Source of the DNA: Novosphingobium clariflavum
GTDB lineage: Bacteria > Pseudomonadota > Alphaproteobacteria > Sphingomonadales > Sphingomonadaceae
DNA: 64,000 bases
NCBI RefSeq assembly: GCF_026420865.1
Contig: NZ_JAPCWC010000001.1
Span: 124,001-188,000 of the forward strand
Direction of reading: 5' to 3'
Under the pieces are notes generated by a model, which was not told the origin of the DNA, searched no databases, and worked only from the letters and a program-made list of their open reading frames with translations. Within the stretch, counting starts at the first letter, position 1; each line of letters begins with the position of its first letter. This document shows, one piece after another, positions 1 to 7,477 of this stretch. The translations under genes were made by a program, and so were the position numbers.

Positions 1-229
1 CAAGCGCGCGGATACGCTCCTTGATGTGGGCCGGGCGGACGCCTTCTTCGGTCTTCGCGCCATCGACGATGTAGGCGCCGACGACATTGCGGGCCCCTTC
101 CTCACGCGCGGCGAGGGCGGCGCCATGGTCGCCCACATCGGCGGAATCGTTGACATCCAGCGACCAGCTTACGCCGGTCCACCAGATGACCGCTCCGGTC
201 TTGAGGTCGTTGCCCGTCAGGATCTTCAC
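1..229 (-). CDS. DUF2849 family protein, C-terminus cut by window edge
   Basis: The reading frame begins with GTG at 229 and runs off the start of the window, so about 76 N-terminal residues are visible, beginning VKILTGNDLKTGAVIWWTG. The visible part contains AALAAREEGARNVVGAYIVD and KTEEGVRPAHIKERIRA, which I recognise as the DUF2849 type. These are small proteins (about 100 aa) of alphaproteobacteria usually encoded between cobA/cysG and the nitrite/sulfite reductase gene cysI. The GTG overlaps the cobA stop codon by 4 nt (GTGA), so the two are translationally coupled. A role in sulfite assimilation is inferred from context only. The biochemical function is unknown, and cysI itself would lie outside the window. 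Confidence 0.8.
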   Translation of the reverse strand, partial: MKILTGNDLKTGAVIWWTGVSWSLDVNDSADVGDHGAALAAREEGARNVVGAYIVDGAKTEEGVRPAHIKERIRAL

Positions 230-999
230 TGTTGTACTGCCTCCAGCGCTGTTGCGCTTACGATGGTGTCGGGCTGCGCGGTAACAGCGCCGATGACGAT
301 GAGCGCGGGGCTGGCCACCCGTTCCCGCTCAACAAGCTCTGCAAGTCCCGCAAGCGACGTGCGCAGCACGCGCATGTCGCCGCGCGTGGCCTTTTCGATC
401 ACCGCGATGGGAACGTCGGGCGTCAGGCCGTCCGCGATCAGCTTTTCGGTGATCTGGGCGGCGGTCGCAAGGCCCATGAAGATCACCAGCGTCCGGCCCT
501 TGCCGGCAAGGCCGGACCAGTCCTGATCGGTCAGGCCCTTGCACTGGCCTGCCACGAAGCTGACGATCGAGGCATGGTCGCGGTGTGTCAGCGGGATCTG
601 CGCGGCGGCGGCGGCGCCCAGCGCGGACGAGATGCCCGGCACGACTTCCACCGGAACCCCGGCGGCTCGGCAGGCCTCGGCTTCCTCGCCGCCGCGGCCG
701 AACACGAAGGGATCGCCGCCCTTCAGGCGCACGACGTCATGGCCGGCCAGCGCCTCGCGCACGAGGAGGGCGTTGATCTCCTCCTGCTTCATGGTGTGGC
801 GCGAGCGGGCCTTGGCCACCGAGATCAGGCGCGCGGAGGGGCGCGCCATCGACAGGATCGCCGGATCGACCAGCCCGTCGTGCACGATCAGCGCGGCGTT
901 CATCACCAGCCGCGCGGCGCGCAGGGTGAGCAGATCGGGATCGCCGGGGCCGGCGCCGACCAGGAAGACTCGTCCAGGAGAGGCGGGATTCGCTTGCAT
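226..999 (-). CDS. cobA: Uroporphyrinogen-III C-methyltransferase (SUMT)
   Basis: This 257-aa cytoplasmic enzyme transfers two methyl groups from S-adenosylmethionine to uroporphyrinogen III, giving precorrin-2, the branch point to siroheme and cobalamin. Family motifs are clear: the glycine-rich VFLVGAGPGDPDLLTL at residues 11-26, VVRLKGGDPFVFGRGGEE at 89-106 (SAM-binding loop) and VVPGISSALGAAA near 119-131. It is the single-domain SUMT without the CysG dehydrogenase/ferrochelatase part. I chose the ATG at 999; an in-frame ATG at 1011 adds MCAI and neither has a convincing Shine-Dalgarno. It is coupled downstream to the DUF2849 gene, which suggests siroheme for sulfite reductase. The product also feeds the cob operon at 22-29 kb, which has no other SUMT in this window. 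Confidence 0.95.
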   Translation of the reverse strand: MQANPASPGRVFLVGAGPGDPDLLTLRAARLVMNAALIVHDGLVDPAILSMARPSARLISVAKARSRHTMKQEEINALLVREALAGHDVVRLKGGDPFVFGRGGEEAEACRAAGVPVEVVPGISSALGAAAAAQIPLTHRDHASIVSFVAGQCKGLTDQDWSGLAGKGRTLVIFMGLATAAQITEKLIADGLTPDVPIAVIEKATRGDMRVLRTSLAGLAELVERERVASPALIVIGAVTAQPDTIVSATALEAVQQ

Positions 1000-1571
1000 G
1001 ATGGCGCACATGATACCGCAAGGCCGGGGATACCAGCCAGAATGGCTTTGCAGGCAGAAAGGGAGGGTTTTAGGGGTATGGGCGGAGCGCGATTTTTGTC
1101 CGGTTTTGGGCGGAATTTCGGGTTTCGTGCGTTTTGTCGGGGCGTTTGTGCCCGTTAGGCCGCAGCGTCTGCTAATATTAACTATGTGCGCCGTGTCGTG
1201 ACCGGTTCGTGACGGCATGGCGAGGGGTGAGTGACGATGATTCGAGGAAAGGCGGATGGCTATCCGTAGTAGTTGAAGCGGTTTTTGATGCGGAATTGAT
1301 CTTCGCATCGATGAACATGGCGTGGATACGAACGCATTGGTCGTATCGGGGGTCGTAACGGACTTCTCCACCCGACCCGTTCTGCGTATACATCCACTGT
1401 GGGTTACGACATTTTTCCAGATGTCGCTGTCGTGGGTGGATCGAACGGGTTGGCGTTCCAATTCGGTCGGGCCGAGCAGATCGGTTCGCTCCGGATAGGG
1501 AGGGTATTAGTCGGCGCGCTAACCGAATCTTAACCCAGGGAGGGGATTTTCTGCCTCCTGGAGAATGCGCA
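1000..1571. other. 572-bp gene-free region between divergent cobA and the PilZ-XRE gene
   Basis: No frame here has coding character; the frames that cross it are extensions or shadows of neighbours. It must hold the promoters of cobA (minus) and of the PilZ-XRE gene (plus). The only motif I can point to is the CtrA-like box at 1519-1533. I saw no tRNA, repeat or strong hairpin. Confidence 0.5.
1519..1533 (+). promoter_or_regulatory. Possible CtrA-type box upstream of PilZ-XRE gene
   Basis: CTAA-N7-TTAA, one mismatch from the alphaproteobacterial CtrA consensus TTAA-N7-TTAA, about 40 nt before the ATG at 1572. The match is to a short degenerate motif, so chance is a real alternative. Confidence 0.3.
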
Positions 1572-2279
1572 ATGCCCATCGAGGCACATTTCGAAGTTAA
1601 CCCCGAGGCTGCCGCATTCGTCGGCGATCGCGCCCGTGCGCCTCGTCGCAAGCTGATGCTGGAGACCCAGGGGGCCAGTTCGTCGGGGGCAGAGATGCCC
1701 GTTCTCATCCACAACTTCTCCGAAAGTGGGCTCCTGCTTGAAAGCGCCACGGCGCTGGCCGTGGGGGACACGATCGAACTCGAACTGCCCGAGGCGGGGC
1801 AGACGCCAGCTCGGGTGATCTGGACCAGCGGCAACCTCTACGGCTGCGCGTTCGACCGGATCCTGCCGAAATCAGCATTGAGCGCGGCACAGCTGCGCAG
1901 TGCCGTGCAGCCGGGCATAGCGCTGGGCGATCAGTCTGGCGCCGGCGAGGCATCCGGTAATGCGCCTGCGGCCATCGGCGGCGAAAGCCTTGGCGAGCGG
2001 TTGCATCGCCTGCGCAACGAGCGCGGCTTCACGCAAGGTGAACTCGCGGCCCGTCTGGGTGTCAGCAAGCCCACGGTCTGGGCCTGGGAGCAGGGCCGTG
2101 CCCGTCCGATCGAGGAGCGGCTTGAGGCCATCGCCCGCGAATTGGGCGTCAACATCGCGGATCTGCGTCCGGGGCGAACCGTGGCGGGCCTGCCCGAACT
2201 CATCGCGCGTTGCCGCGAGCAGATCGCGGCGGCGGTGGAAACCACGCCGGACAAGATCCGCATCATGATTGAACTGTGA
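1572..2279 (+). CDS. PilZ domain - XRE helix-turn-helix fusion regulator
   Basis: This 235-aa cytoplasmic protein has two recognisable parts. Residues about 20-105 form a PilZ domain with both cyclic-di-GMP motifs: RxxxR at R22-R26 (RAPRR) and (D/N)xSxxG as NFSESG at 48-53. Residues about 139-198 form an XRE/HTH_3 DNA-binding domain (GERLHRLRNERGFTQGELAA, then VSKPTVWAWEQGRARP). A Gly/Ala-rich linker joins them. The arrangement implies a DNA-binding protein whose activity could respond to cyclic di-GMP; this is inference, not shown. Start: ATG at 1572 with GGAG 8 nt upstream. A degenerate GGDEF gene follows and a degenerate HD-GYP gene lies 7 kb away. The target genes are unknown. Confidence 0.85.
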   Translation: MPIEAHFEVNPEAAAFVGDRARAPRRKLMLETQGASSSGAEMPVLIHNFSESGLLLESATALAVGDTIELELPEAGQTPARVIWTSGNLYGCAFDRILPKSALSAAQLRSAVQPGIALGDQSGAGEASGNAPAAIGGESLGERLHRLRNERGFTQGELAARLGVSKPTVWAWEQGRARPIEERLEAIARELGVNIADLRPGRTVAGLPELIARCREQIAAAVETTPDKIRIMIEL

Positions 2280-2290
2280 TCGGGAGCATT

Positions 2291-2316
2291 GCGGGCGCCT
2301 GCTCAGCGGTGCCCGC
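2291..2316 (+). terminator. Candidate terminator hairpin after PilZ-XRE gene
   Basis: GCGGGCGCC and GGTGCCCGC pair over 9 bp with one G-U, around an 8-nt loop, 11 nt after the stop codon. No T-tract follows, so Rho-independent function is uncertain. The next 250 nt to the GGDEF start are AT-richer than the surroundings and otherwise featureless. Confidence 0.45.
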
Positions 2317-2565
2317 AAATTCTCTGGCTGGCTTGATATGTTGATGGTAAATATCGGAATAACAAGAATTTATTTCTAATAAGATTTGATAACAGAACTA
2401 ATCTGCCTTTCGTTTAAGGCGTTGTTCGGGTCGTTGCGGGGGCGTTCGAATGGTGGGTGTGTCAACTCATTTCTATGGGTGTGTATCTGCTGGTCGGCTC
2501 ACTCTGATGGCTGCTTGTTCCTTGGGGTCGTTTCACGGCCCAATGGCACTGGGGCACTTTTGAGT

Positions 2566-3519
2566 ATGGGAATGGAATTCACATTCCGGGAGTCGTGGAC
2601 ACTTTTCGGCCTGCTGGCCGAGACGACCTCGGATATCATTCTCAAGACCGATCTGCAGGGCTGCATCGTGCAGGCCTCGTCCGGTATTGCCCGGCTGGGG
2701 GTGCGCATCGATCCGGCCGTCACCGGCCCGCACTTGCTGGATGTCGTCTCGGATTCTGCGCGCTCCGCAGTGGCCGAGGCGCTCGACGCGGCGCTCGCCG
2801 GCGCGCAGACCGGCAACTGGGTCGAATTTCCCGCGATCAGCCCTGACGAGCGCGATACCTGGTATGAATTGCAGGCGCGGGCGCTGCGCGACGATGCAGG
2901 CGTAGTCTATGGCGCCCTGGCGGTAATGCGCAGCATCGATGAGAAGCGTGTGCTGAAGGACCAGCTTTTTGCCGCGACCTACACGGATCCGCTGACCCGC
3001 CTGACCAACCGGGCGGCCTTCATCTCCATGCTCGAACACATGATCGAGGCGCAGATGGATGGCTGTCTGGCGATGTTCTCGATCGATTTTTTCCGCACCA
3101 TCAACATGAAGTACGGCCAGCACACCGGCGACGACGTGCTACGCGTGTTTGCCGACCTGCTGCGCGAGATGCTGCGGAGCGACGACCTTATCTCGCGGAT
3201 CGGTTCGGAACGTTTCGCCGTGCTGCTGCCGCGCACCAGCCCGGAGCAGGCGCAGGCGATCTGCAGCCGTGTGGTGGCGACGCTGGCGGACTTGCGCCAG
3301 ACCGTAGGCGAAAGTCGCATGGCGATCACCGCCAGCGGCAGTGTCGCGCGGATTGGCGACAGTCTCGACAGTACGATCGAGCGTGCGGAGCTCGCACTGT
3401 TCTTCGCCAAGGCGAAAGGGCGTAACCGGCTTGAGATGGAAAAGCCGCGCGCGGTGCAGATGCAGCCGGACGCGGCTCTTTCCGGATCAGCCCTGTCCCA
3501 TCGCTTCCAGAGCCTGTGA
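2566..3519 (+). CDS. PAS-GGDEF protein with degenerate active site
   Basis: The 317-aa protein has an N-terminal PAS-like sensor region (about residues 10-125) and a C-terminal GGDEF domain (about 138-300) introduced by DPLTRLTNRAAF. Catalytic features are altered. The signature loop reads GSERF (213-217) instead of GG(D/E)EF, and the metal-binding segment reads FSIDFFRTIN, so the first Asp of the usual DxDxFK motif is Ser. Diguanylate cyclase activity is therefore doubtful; it may bind nucleotide or act as a regulatory partner. I chose ATG 2566 (MGMEFTF) because the 180 nt upstream in the same frame have no domain character; an ATG at 2572 is an alternative. The 3' end overlaps the convergent metC by 33 nt. 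Confidence 0.8.
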   Translation: MGMEFTFRESWTLFGLLAETTSDIILKTDLQGCIVQASSGIARLGVRIDPAVTGPHLLDVVSDSARSAVAEALDAALAGAQTGNWVEFPAISPDERDTWYELQARALRDDAGVVYGALAVMRSIDEKRVLKDQLFAATYTDPLTRLTNRAAFISMLEHMIEAQMDGCLAMFSIDFFRTINMKYGQHTGDDVLRVFADLLREMLRSDDLISRIGSERFAVLLPRTSPEQAQAICSRVVATLADLRQTVGESRMAITASGSVARIGDSLDSTIERAELALFFAKAKGRNRLEMEKPRAVQMQPDAALSGSALSHRFQSL

Positions 3520-4701
3520 GATATCGGCGATAAGGTCGCCGGCATCTTCCAGCCCGATGGAGAAGCGCACGCCGAAGACGTCCGCGGGATTTTCTGCTGC
3601 CGGCGGCCAGGGCATGATGGAGCGATAGCCCGCCGGCGCGATGGGGATGCACAGGCTTTCGAAGCCGCCCCACGAATAGCCGATCCCGAACAGCTTCAGC
3701 GCATCGACGAAGCGGTTGCGCCGGGCCATCGTCACGTCCTTGAACACCACGCTCATCAGTCCGCTGCCGCCGGTGAAATCGCGCAGCCACAGGTCATGCC
3801 CGGGGGCGCCCGGAAGCATCGGGCAGAGCACTTGCGCGACTTCGGGGCGCTGGGACAGGAATTGGGCGATCTTCAGGGCGGTCTCGGTGCCTTGCTTGAG
3901 GCGCACGCCCAGTGTGCGCAGGCCGCGCAGCGCCAGCGCGGCATCGTCGGGAGAGACGATATTGCCGAGTTGCTGGGCGCGTTCACGCAGCTTGCCGTAC
4001 AGTTCCGCCCCGGCGCTGGCCGAGCCCATCATCAGGTCGGAATGGCCGCCGACATGCTTGGTCAGCGCCATCACCACGACGTCCGCGCCCTTGGTCAGTC
4101 CCTGGAAGCCGAGTGGGCTGGCCCAGGTATTGTCGAGTACCGAGAGAGCGCCCTTTTCGCGCGCGATGCGGGTCAGCGCGGGCACGTCGCAGACTTCCAT
4201 CGACAGGCTGCCGGGCACTTCCAGCATCACCGCGCGGGTCTTTTCGGTGAAGGCGGCCTCGTAGGCGGCAAGGTCCAGCGGATCGAAGAACCGGGTGGTG
4301 ACGCCGAAGTCGGTCAGCAGGCCGAGGCCCATCGAACGGGTCGGGTCATAGGCATTGTCGGTGATGAGCAGTTCGTCGCCGGGGCGCAGCAGGGTGAGCA
4401 TGACACCGACGATGGCGGCCACGCCCGAGGGGTAGATCACCGTGCCCGCCGCGCCGGGTTCGAGCTGGGTGAGCGCATCGCAGAGCGCCCACTGCGTCGG
4501 CGCGCCGCGGCGGCCGTAGAAGAAGCGGCCGTCCTCGTTGTGGCGCGGCCCTTCGGCGAGCGCGGCGGTATTTTCGTAGAGGTGCGTGCTGGCGCGCCAG
4601 ACCGGGGGATTGACGACCGCGCCGGTCCAGTCCTTGCGGCGCCCGCCGGCAACGAGCTTGGTTGCGGGGGACAGGTCGCCGATATTTTCGAAATCGCTCA
4701 A
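3487..4701 (-). CDS. metC: Cystathionine beta-lyase (Cys/Met PLP-enzyme family)
   Basis: A 404-aa PLP-dependent enzyme of the Cys/Met metabolism family, expected to cleave cystathionine to homocysteine, pyruvate and ammonia in methionine synthesis. The PLP lysine is K215 in ALTKHVGGHSDLMMG; VLDNTWASP around 188-195 carries the Asp that pairs with the pyridine nitrogen; YGRRGAPT at 62-69 is the typical phosphate-site segment. The beta-lyase assignment over gamma-synthase rests on overall resemblance to alphaproteobacterial MetC (SWGGFESL, GLED near the C-terminus). The start is TTG at 4701, decided by GGAG 6 nt upstream and the reading MSDFENIG. A palindromic repeat sits just upstream in the leader. 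Confidence 0.9.
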   Translation of the reverse strand: MSDFENIGDLSPATKLVAGGRRKDWTGAVVNPPVWRASTHLYENTAALAEGPRHNEDGRFFYGRRGAPTQWALCDALTQLEPGAAGTVIYPSGVAAIVGVMLTLLRPGDELLITDNAYDPTRSMGLGLLTDFGVTTRFFDPLDLAAYEAAFTEKTRAVMLEVPGSLSMEVCDVPALTRIAREKGALSVLDNTWASPLGFQGLTKGADVVVMALTKHVGGHSDLMMGSASAGAELYGKLRERAQQLGNIVSPDDAALALRGLRTLGVRLKQGTETALKIAQFLSQRPEVAQVLCPMLPGAPGHDLWLRDFTGGSGLMSVVFKDVTMARRNRFVDALKLFGIGYSWGGFESLCIPIAPAGYRSIMPWPPAAENPADVFGVRFSIGLEDAGDLIADISQALEAMGQG

Positions 4702-4712
4702 GGGAATCTCCG

Positions 4713-4740
4713 CAAAATCCGCCCCGGGCGGATTTCAAAT
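4713..4740. repeat. Palindromic intergenic repeat, copy 1 (CAAAATCCGCC...GGCGGATTTCAAAT)
   Basis: AAATCCGC and GCGGATTT form an 8-bp stem with loop CCCGG, starting 12 nt upstream of the metC TTG. The sequence, including the flanking CAAAT, is shared with 18484-18511 before glgA. It could fold in the metC leader RNA, or it may simply be a small REP-like repeat. Confidence 0.6.
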
Positions 4741-4796
4741 CGCACTTTGGGGAGCGCGACCCTAGACGCGGCGATCCGAGCGGTCGAGGGGCTGTG

Positions 4797-6188
4797 TCAT
4801 TCCGCCGCTTGCGGAATGCCGCCCGCTGGCGCGGGTCCGGCATGGGAGCGGGCGCCGACGATCTCGCGGGCCTGGATCGGCGCATGGTCGCGCGGGCCGG
4901 TGTCGATCCGCAGGGGAGCAAGGCCCGCACCTTCGCCGGGCTGGCCGAGCGAGAATACCCGCCGCTCGATCGACCCGTCGGGCAGCGCGACAAACAGTCG
5001 CAGCAGCGGCACGAACAGCGTCGCGTTGCCCTGTCGCAATGGGCGGATGGCATTGAGCGGCAGCTGGATTTCACCCTTCACTTCGCGCGTTTCGCCCGGT
5101 GCAAGGGCATCGAAACGGTGGCGGACCGGAATTGAGGCGGGATCGGGGGCGAGTTGCTCGGCCTGCGAGAGCGAGGCGTGGGCGGAGATCATGTCCGCCG
5201 CGATCACCGCGCCCTCGGGAATACCGTCGTCCGGCGCGGTCAGCGCGGCGCGGTAGACCAGTGTCGCATAGACCAGCGACTGCCGCATCAGCACAGGTTC
5301 GAGAGCGAATTCCGGCTTTTCAATGTCGGCAGGAGAGGGGGCGGGGGGAGGCGTGGTGATCTCGGCTGGGCCCTGTGCAGGGACCAGCAGCGGTGCAAGC
5401 AGCGGATTGGCGCGCGGCGGGACGGCCGGTGTGACAGGTCCCGTCGTGACAGGCCCCGTCGTGGTCTGAACTGGCGCGGTGATGACGGGCTCTGTCGGCG
5501 CCCTTGTGGCGGGGGCCACCTCCGCTTCGGGCGCCTGGGCAATATCACCGGTTTCGGGCTCCGCCTCCGGCTCCAGACCGGCCTCTGTCCAGGCCGTTGC
5601 CGGGGCAGTGCGACGGCGCAACAGGGCAAACACGCCGCCCCCTGCCAGCAGTAGCGCGACCGGGATGGCCAGCCACCATTCCGGCCAGTGGTTTGACGGT
5701 GCGGCAGTCGGCTCGGTTGGCGGGGCATCGGCAGCGGCGCGGCTCGGCGTTGCAGCAAGCGGCGATGCCGAAGGCACGGGCTGGGTGGCGGGGGCGGTCG
5801 GGGCCGGCGTCGGAGCCGGGACCGGGGCTGCCGGGCTTGCGCCCACGCGCGGGGCAGGCGCGTCCGTTCGGCGAGCCGCCTCGCCGGCGGGTGCGGTGGG
5901 TTTTGCGGCGGGCTTCTCCGGTGCCCTGGCAGTCGGCGTGCTGATCGCCGGGGGCGGTGCCGCAGGCAGCGTGACCTTCGGGCTGGGCGTTTCCTCGGGC
6001 GTATTGGCGGGGCGCGTAACGACCGGATTTTGCGAATCGACCGGACCGGCAGGGCGCGCCGGTGCCTGTGTGGAATCGGCGCCGGGCTGAAGGCTCCATG
6101 TCGCCTGTGCCAGCGCGTGCGTCGTGCCCGCGACAAGAAGGACGCCCGCCAGCGCCGCCGTTTTAGAAAGAGTAGCCGTCCTGGTCAT
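4797..6188 (-). CDS. Pro/Ala-rich exported, membrane-anchored protein of unknown function
   Basis: About 463 aa. The N-terminus (MTRTATLSKTAALAGVLLVA then HALA-QA) is a Sec signal peptide. It is followed by about 125 residues dominated by Pro, Ala and Thr, one transmembrane helix (WWLAIPVALLLAGGGVFALL) ending in RRR, another Pro/Ala stretch, and a folded C-terminal domain of about 180 residues beginning near EKPEFALEPVLMRQSLVYAT. The topology suggests a periplasmic spacer with a cytoplasmic folded domain. I do not recognise the domain; similar proteins occur in sphingomonads. The start may instead be one of the ATGs at 6200 or 6203, behind GAAGGG. It lies 95 bp upstream of metC on the same strand. 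Confidence 0.7.
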   Translation of the reverse strand: MTRTATLSKTAALAGVLLVAGTTHALAQATWSLQPGADSTQAPARPAGPVDSQNPVVTRPANTPEETPSPKVTLPAAPPPAISTPTARAPEKPAAKPTAPAGEAARRTDAPAPRVGASPAAPVPAPTPAPTAPATQPVPSASPLAATPSRAAADAPPTEPTAAPSNHWPEWWLAIPVALLLAGGGVFALLRRRTAPATAWTEAGLEPEAEPETGDIAQAPEAEVAPATRAPTEPVITAPVQTTTGPVTTGPVTPAVPPRANPLLAPLLVPAQGPAEITTPPPAPSPADIEKPEFALEPVLMRQSLVYATLVYRAALTAPDDGIPEGAVIAADMISAHASLSQAEQLAPDPASIPVRHRFDALAPGETREVKGEIQLPLNAIRPLRQGNATLFVPLLRLFVALPDGSIERRVFSLGQPGEGAGLAPLRIDTGPRDHAPIQAREIVGARSHAGPAPAGGIPQAAE

Positions 6189-6394
6189 CTTGCCCCGCAT
6201 CATCCCTTCAGCGCGGAAGCCTTCGCGCGCTGAACCTTGTCTTAATGGAGGTCGCATATAGTCCCTCGGCGCGATGAGGCGAGGGGCATCATAGCCGAAT
6301 TGCGGCCCGGCTAGAAGGGCGCCGATGGCTCGCCATCCCCCGCATGGGGTGCCAAGTCTTGAAGGAAGCAGGGCGGGCAATTATCAAGGCGCTC

Positions 6395-6856
6395 ATGACC
6401 GACACTTCCATCGCTCCGCTGCATCTCGGCCAGAACGTGCCGCTGCCCACCTCGCCCGAGGAGGCCGTGCTCGATTACGTTCCCAATCCGCGCCAGGGCA
6501 GCCTCTATCTGGTGCGTTTCGCCGCGCCGGAATTCACCTCGCTCTGCCCCGTCACCGGCCAGCCTGATTTCGCGCATCTCGTGATCGATTATGCGCCCGG
6601 CGAGACCATCGTCGAATCCAAGAGCCTCAAGCTGTTCCTCGGCTCGTTCCGCAACCACAACGGTTTCCACGAGGATGTGACGGTCGGCATTGGCCAGCGT
6701 CTGTTCGACGAGATGAAGCCGCGCTGGCTGCGCATCGGCGGCTACTGGTATCCGCGCGGCGGCATTCCGATCGACGTGTTCTGGCAGTCCGGCGCGGCGC
6801 CGGAAGGCCTTTGGGTCCCCGATCAGGGCGTACAGGGCTACCGCGGCCGGGGCTGA
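6395..6856 (+). CDS. queF: NADPH-dependent 7-cyano-7-deazaguanine reductase
   Basis: A 153-aa cytoplasmic enzyme reducing preQ0 to preQ1 in queuosine biosynthesis, of the short (unimodular) QueF type. Diagnostic features are [20 protein letters not shown], containing the Cys that forms the covalent thioimide with preQ0 and the following Asp, then [20 protein letters not shown] (the E(S/L)K(S/A)xK(L/Y)YxxSFRN motif) with the substrate-contact Glu/His. The start at ATG 6395 has AAGG 5 nt upstream; an in-frame ATG at 6344 lacks this. It is divergent from the Pro/Ala-rich protein gene and stands alone as a transcription unit, closed by a strong hairpin at 6878. Confidence 0.95.
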   Translation: MTDTSIAPLHLGQNVPLPTSPEEAVLDYVPNPRQGSLYLVRFAAPEFTSLCPVTGQPDFAHLVIDYAPGETIVESKSLKLFLGSFRNHNGFHEDVTVGIGQRLFDEMKPRWLRIGGYWYPRGGIPIDVFWQSGAAPEGLWVPDQGVQGYRGRG

Positions 6857-6877
6857 GCTTTCCTGGTTGCCGATGAA

Positions 6878-6909
6878 ACGGGAGCGCCGGTGTGTTCCGG
6901 CGCTCCCGT
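6878..6909 (+). terminator. Strong terminator hairpin after queF
   Basis: A perfect 13-bp stem (ACGGGAGCGCCGG / CCGGCGCTCCCGT) with 6-nt loop TGTGTT, 22 nt past the queF stop. Only a weak T-tract follows. The remaining bases to 7007 hold nothing I recognise. Confidence 0.75.
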
Positions 6910-7007
6910 ATTCCCCGATCTTTCCCTCCAGACGGCCTTGCTGGCCGTTTCCCCGGAAGTCCGCGTCGGGCGACGTTGGCCTTGGCTCCTCTCCAAGCCG
7001 TACCTTA

Positions 7008-7107
7008 AAGCGTTTTCCAATCAGGTGGAATCACCTGATGACTCGGAAAACGCGTAAAACCAAAATCTTAGAGCAGTTGATCCGATGCAGTCGGATCAAC
7101 TGCTCTA
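7008..7107. repeat. Mosaic intergenic repeat, copy A (full length)
   Basis: Two modules. The first is a nested palindrome: outer GCGTTTTCC/GGAAAACGC and inner TCAGGTG-GAAT-CACCTGA. It is joined by TAAAACCAAAATCTT to a perfect 16-bp inverted repeat, AGAGCAGTTGATCCGA / TCGGATCAACTGCTCT (7070-7085 and 7091-7106, loop TGCAG). Partial copies occur at 29424-29488 (reverse) and 61321-61403 (same orientation). The right end supplies the TAG stop codon of the minus-strand gene at 7105. No protein is encoded, so it is a REP- or MITE-like passive element or an RNA-structured terminator. Confidence 0.85.
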
Positions 7108-7359
7108 GCGTGGACTGTTGATTTTCGAGAGATCGATCGACCTGCTGCCCAGAGCAGCCAATTGCCGCGTGGTCAGGCACTGGGCCTGAACGGTGGGCGC
7201 ATCGGCCCCCAGTGCCATGTCCGAGCCCAGCGCCTCTTCCAGGCGCGCGGCGCAGGCGGCACGGGTCGGAAAGGTCTGCACGGGAACCGCGAGGCGCTGG
7301 CAGGCAGAGCCGTCGTCGCTGCAGCCGAACAGGGCAAGGGCGATGAGAGTGGTGCTCAA
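7105..7359 (-). CDS. Small exported protein, possible lipoprotein
   Basis: 84 aa with an N-terminal hydrophobic segment MSTTLIALALFGC followed by a soluble Cys-containing region (SACQRL, TRAACAARL, VQAQCLTTRQLAAL). The Cys after LFG could be a lipidation site, but the n-region lacks Lys/Arg and -2 Phe is unusual. Start: TTG at 7359, chosen because AAGGAG lies 6-7 nt upstream; the nearby ATG is out of frame. The three remaining Cys suggest a periplasmic protein with a disulfide. The stop codon is contributed by the repeat at 7008-7107. Function not recognised. Confidence 0.6.
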   Translation of the reverse strand: MSTTLIALALFGCSDDGSACQRLAVPVQTFPTRAACAARLEEALGSDMALGADAPTVQAQCLTTRQLAALGSRSIDLSKINSPR

Positions 7360-7477
7360 GTCTCTCTCCTTTCATCCCAAAGAACGGCAAAGGCGCCGGA
7401 AATATCCCGTGGGGACGCGAAAAAAGAGTCGCCGCCAGGGCTGGAACCCTCCGCCGTCCCGCGCGTAAGGTTGCTCC

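Noticed and set aside
1000-1461. Long N-terminal extension of cobA to 1461
   Set aside because: The extra 150 residues have no tetrapyrrole-methylase similarity; the family start is near MQANPASPGRVFLVG.
2386-2565. Upstream extension of the GGDEF gene from 2386
   Set aside because: AT-rich sequence with Cys/Trp-rich translation unlike the rest; more likely promoter region.
7008-7107. Possible tRNA or small RNA in the hairpin-rich region after queF
   Set aside because: No cloverleaf or CCA end; the sequence recurs at 29424 and 61321, so it is a repeat.
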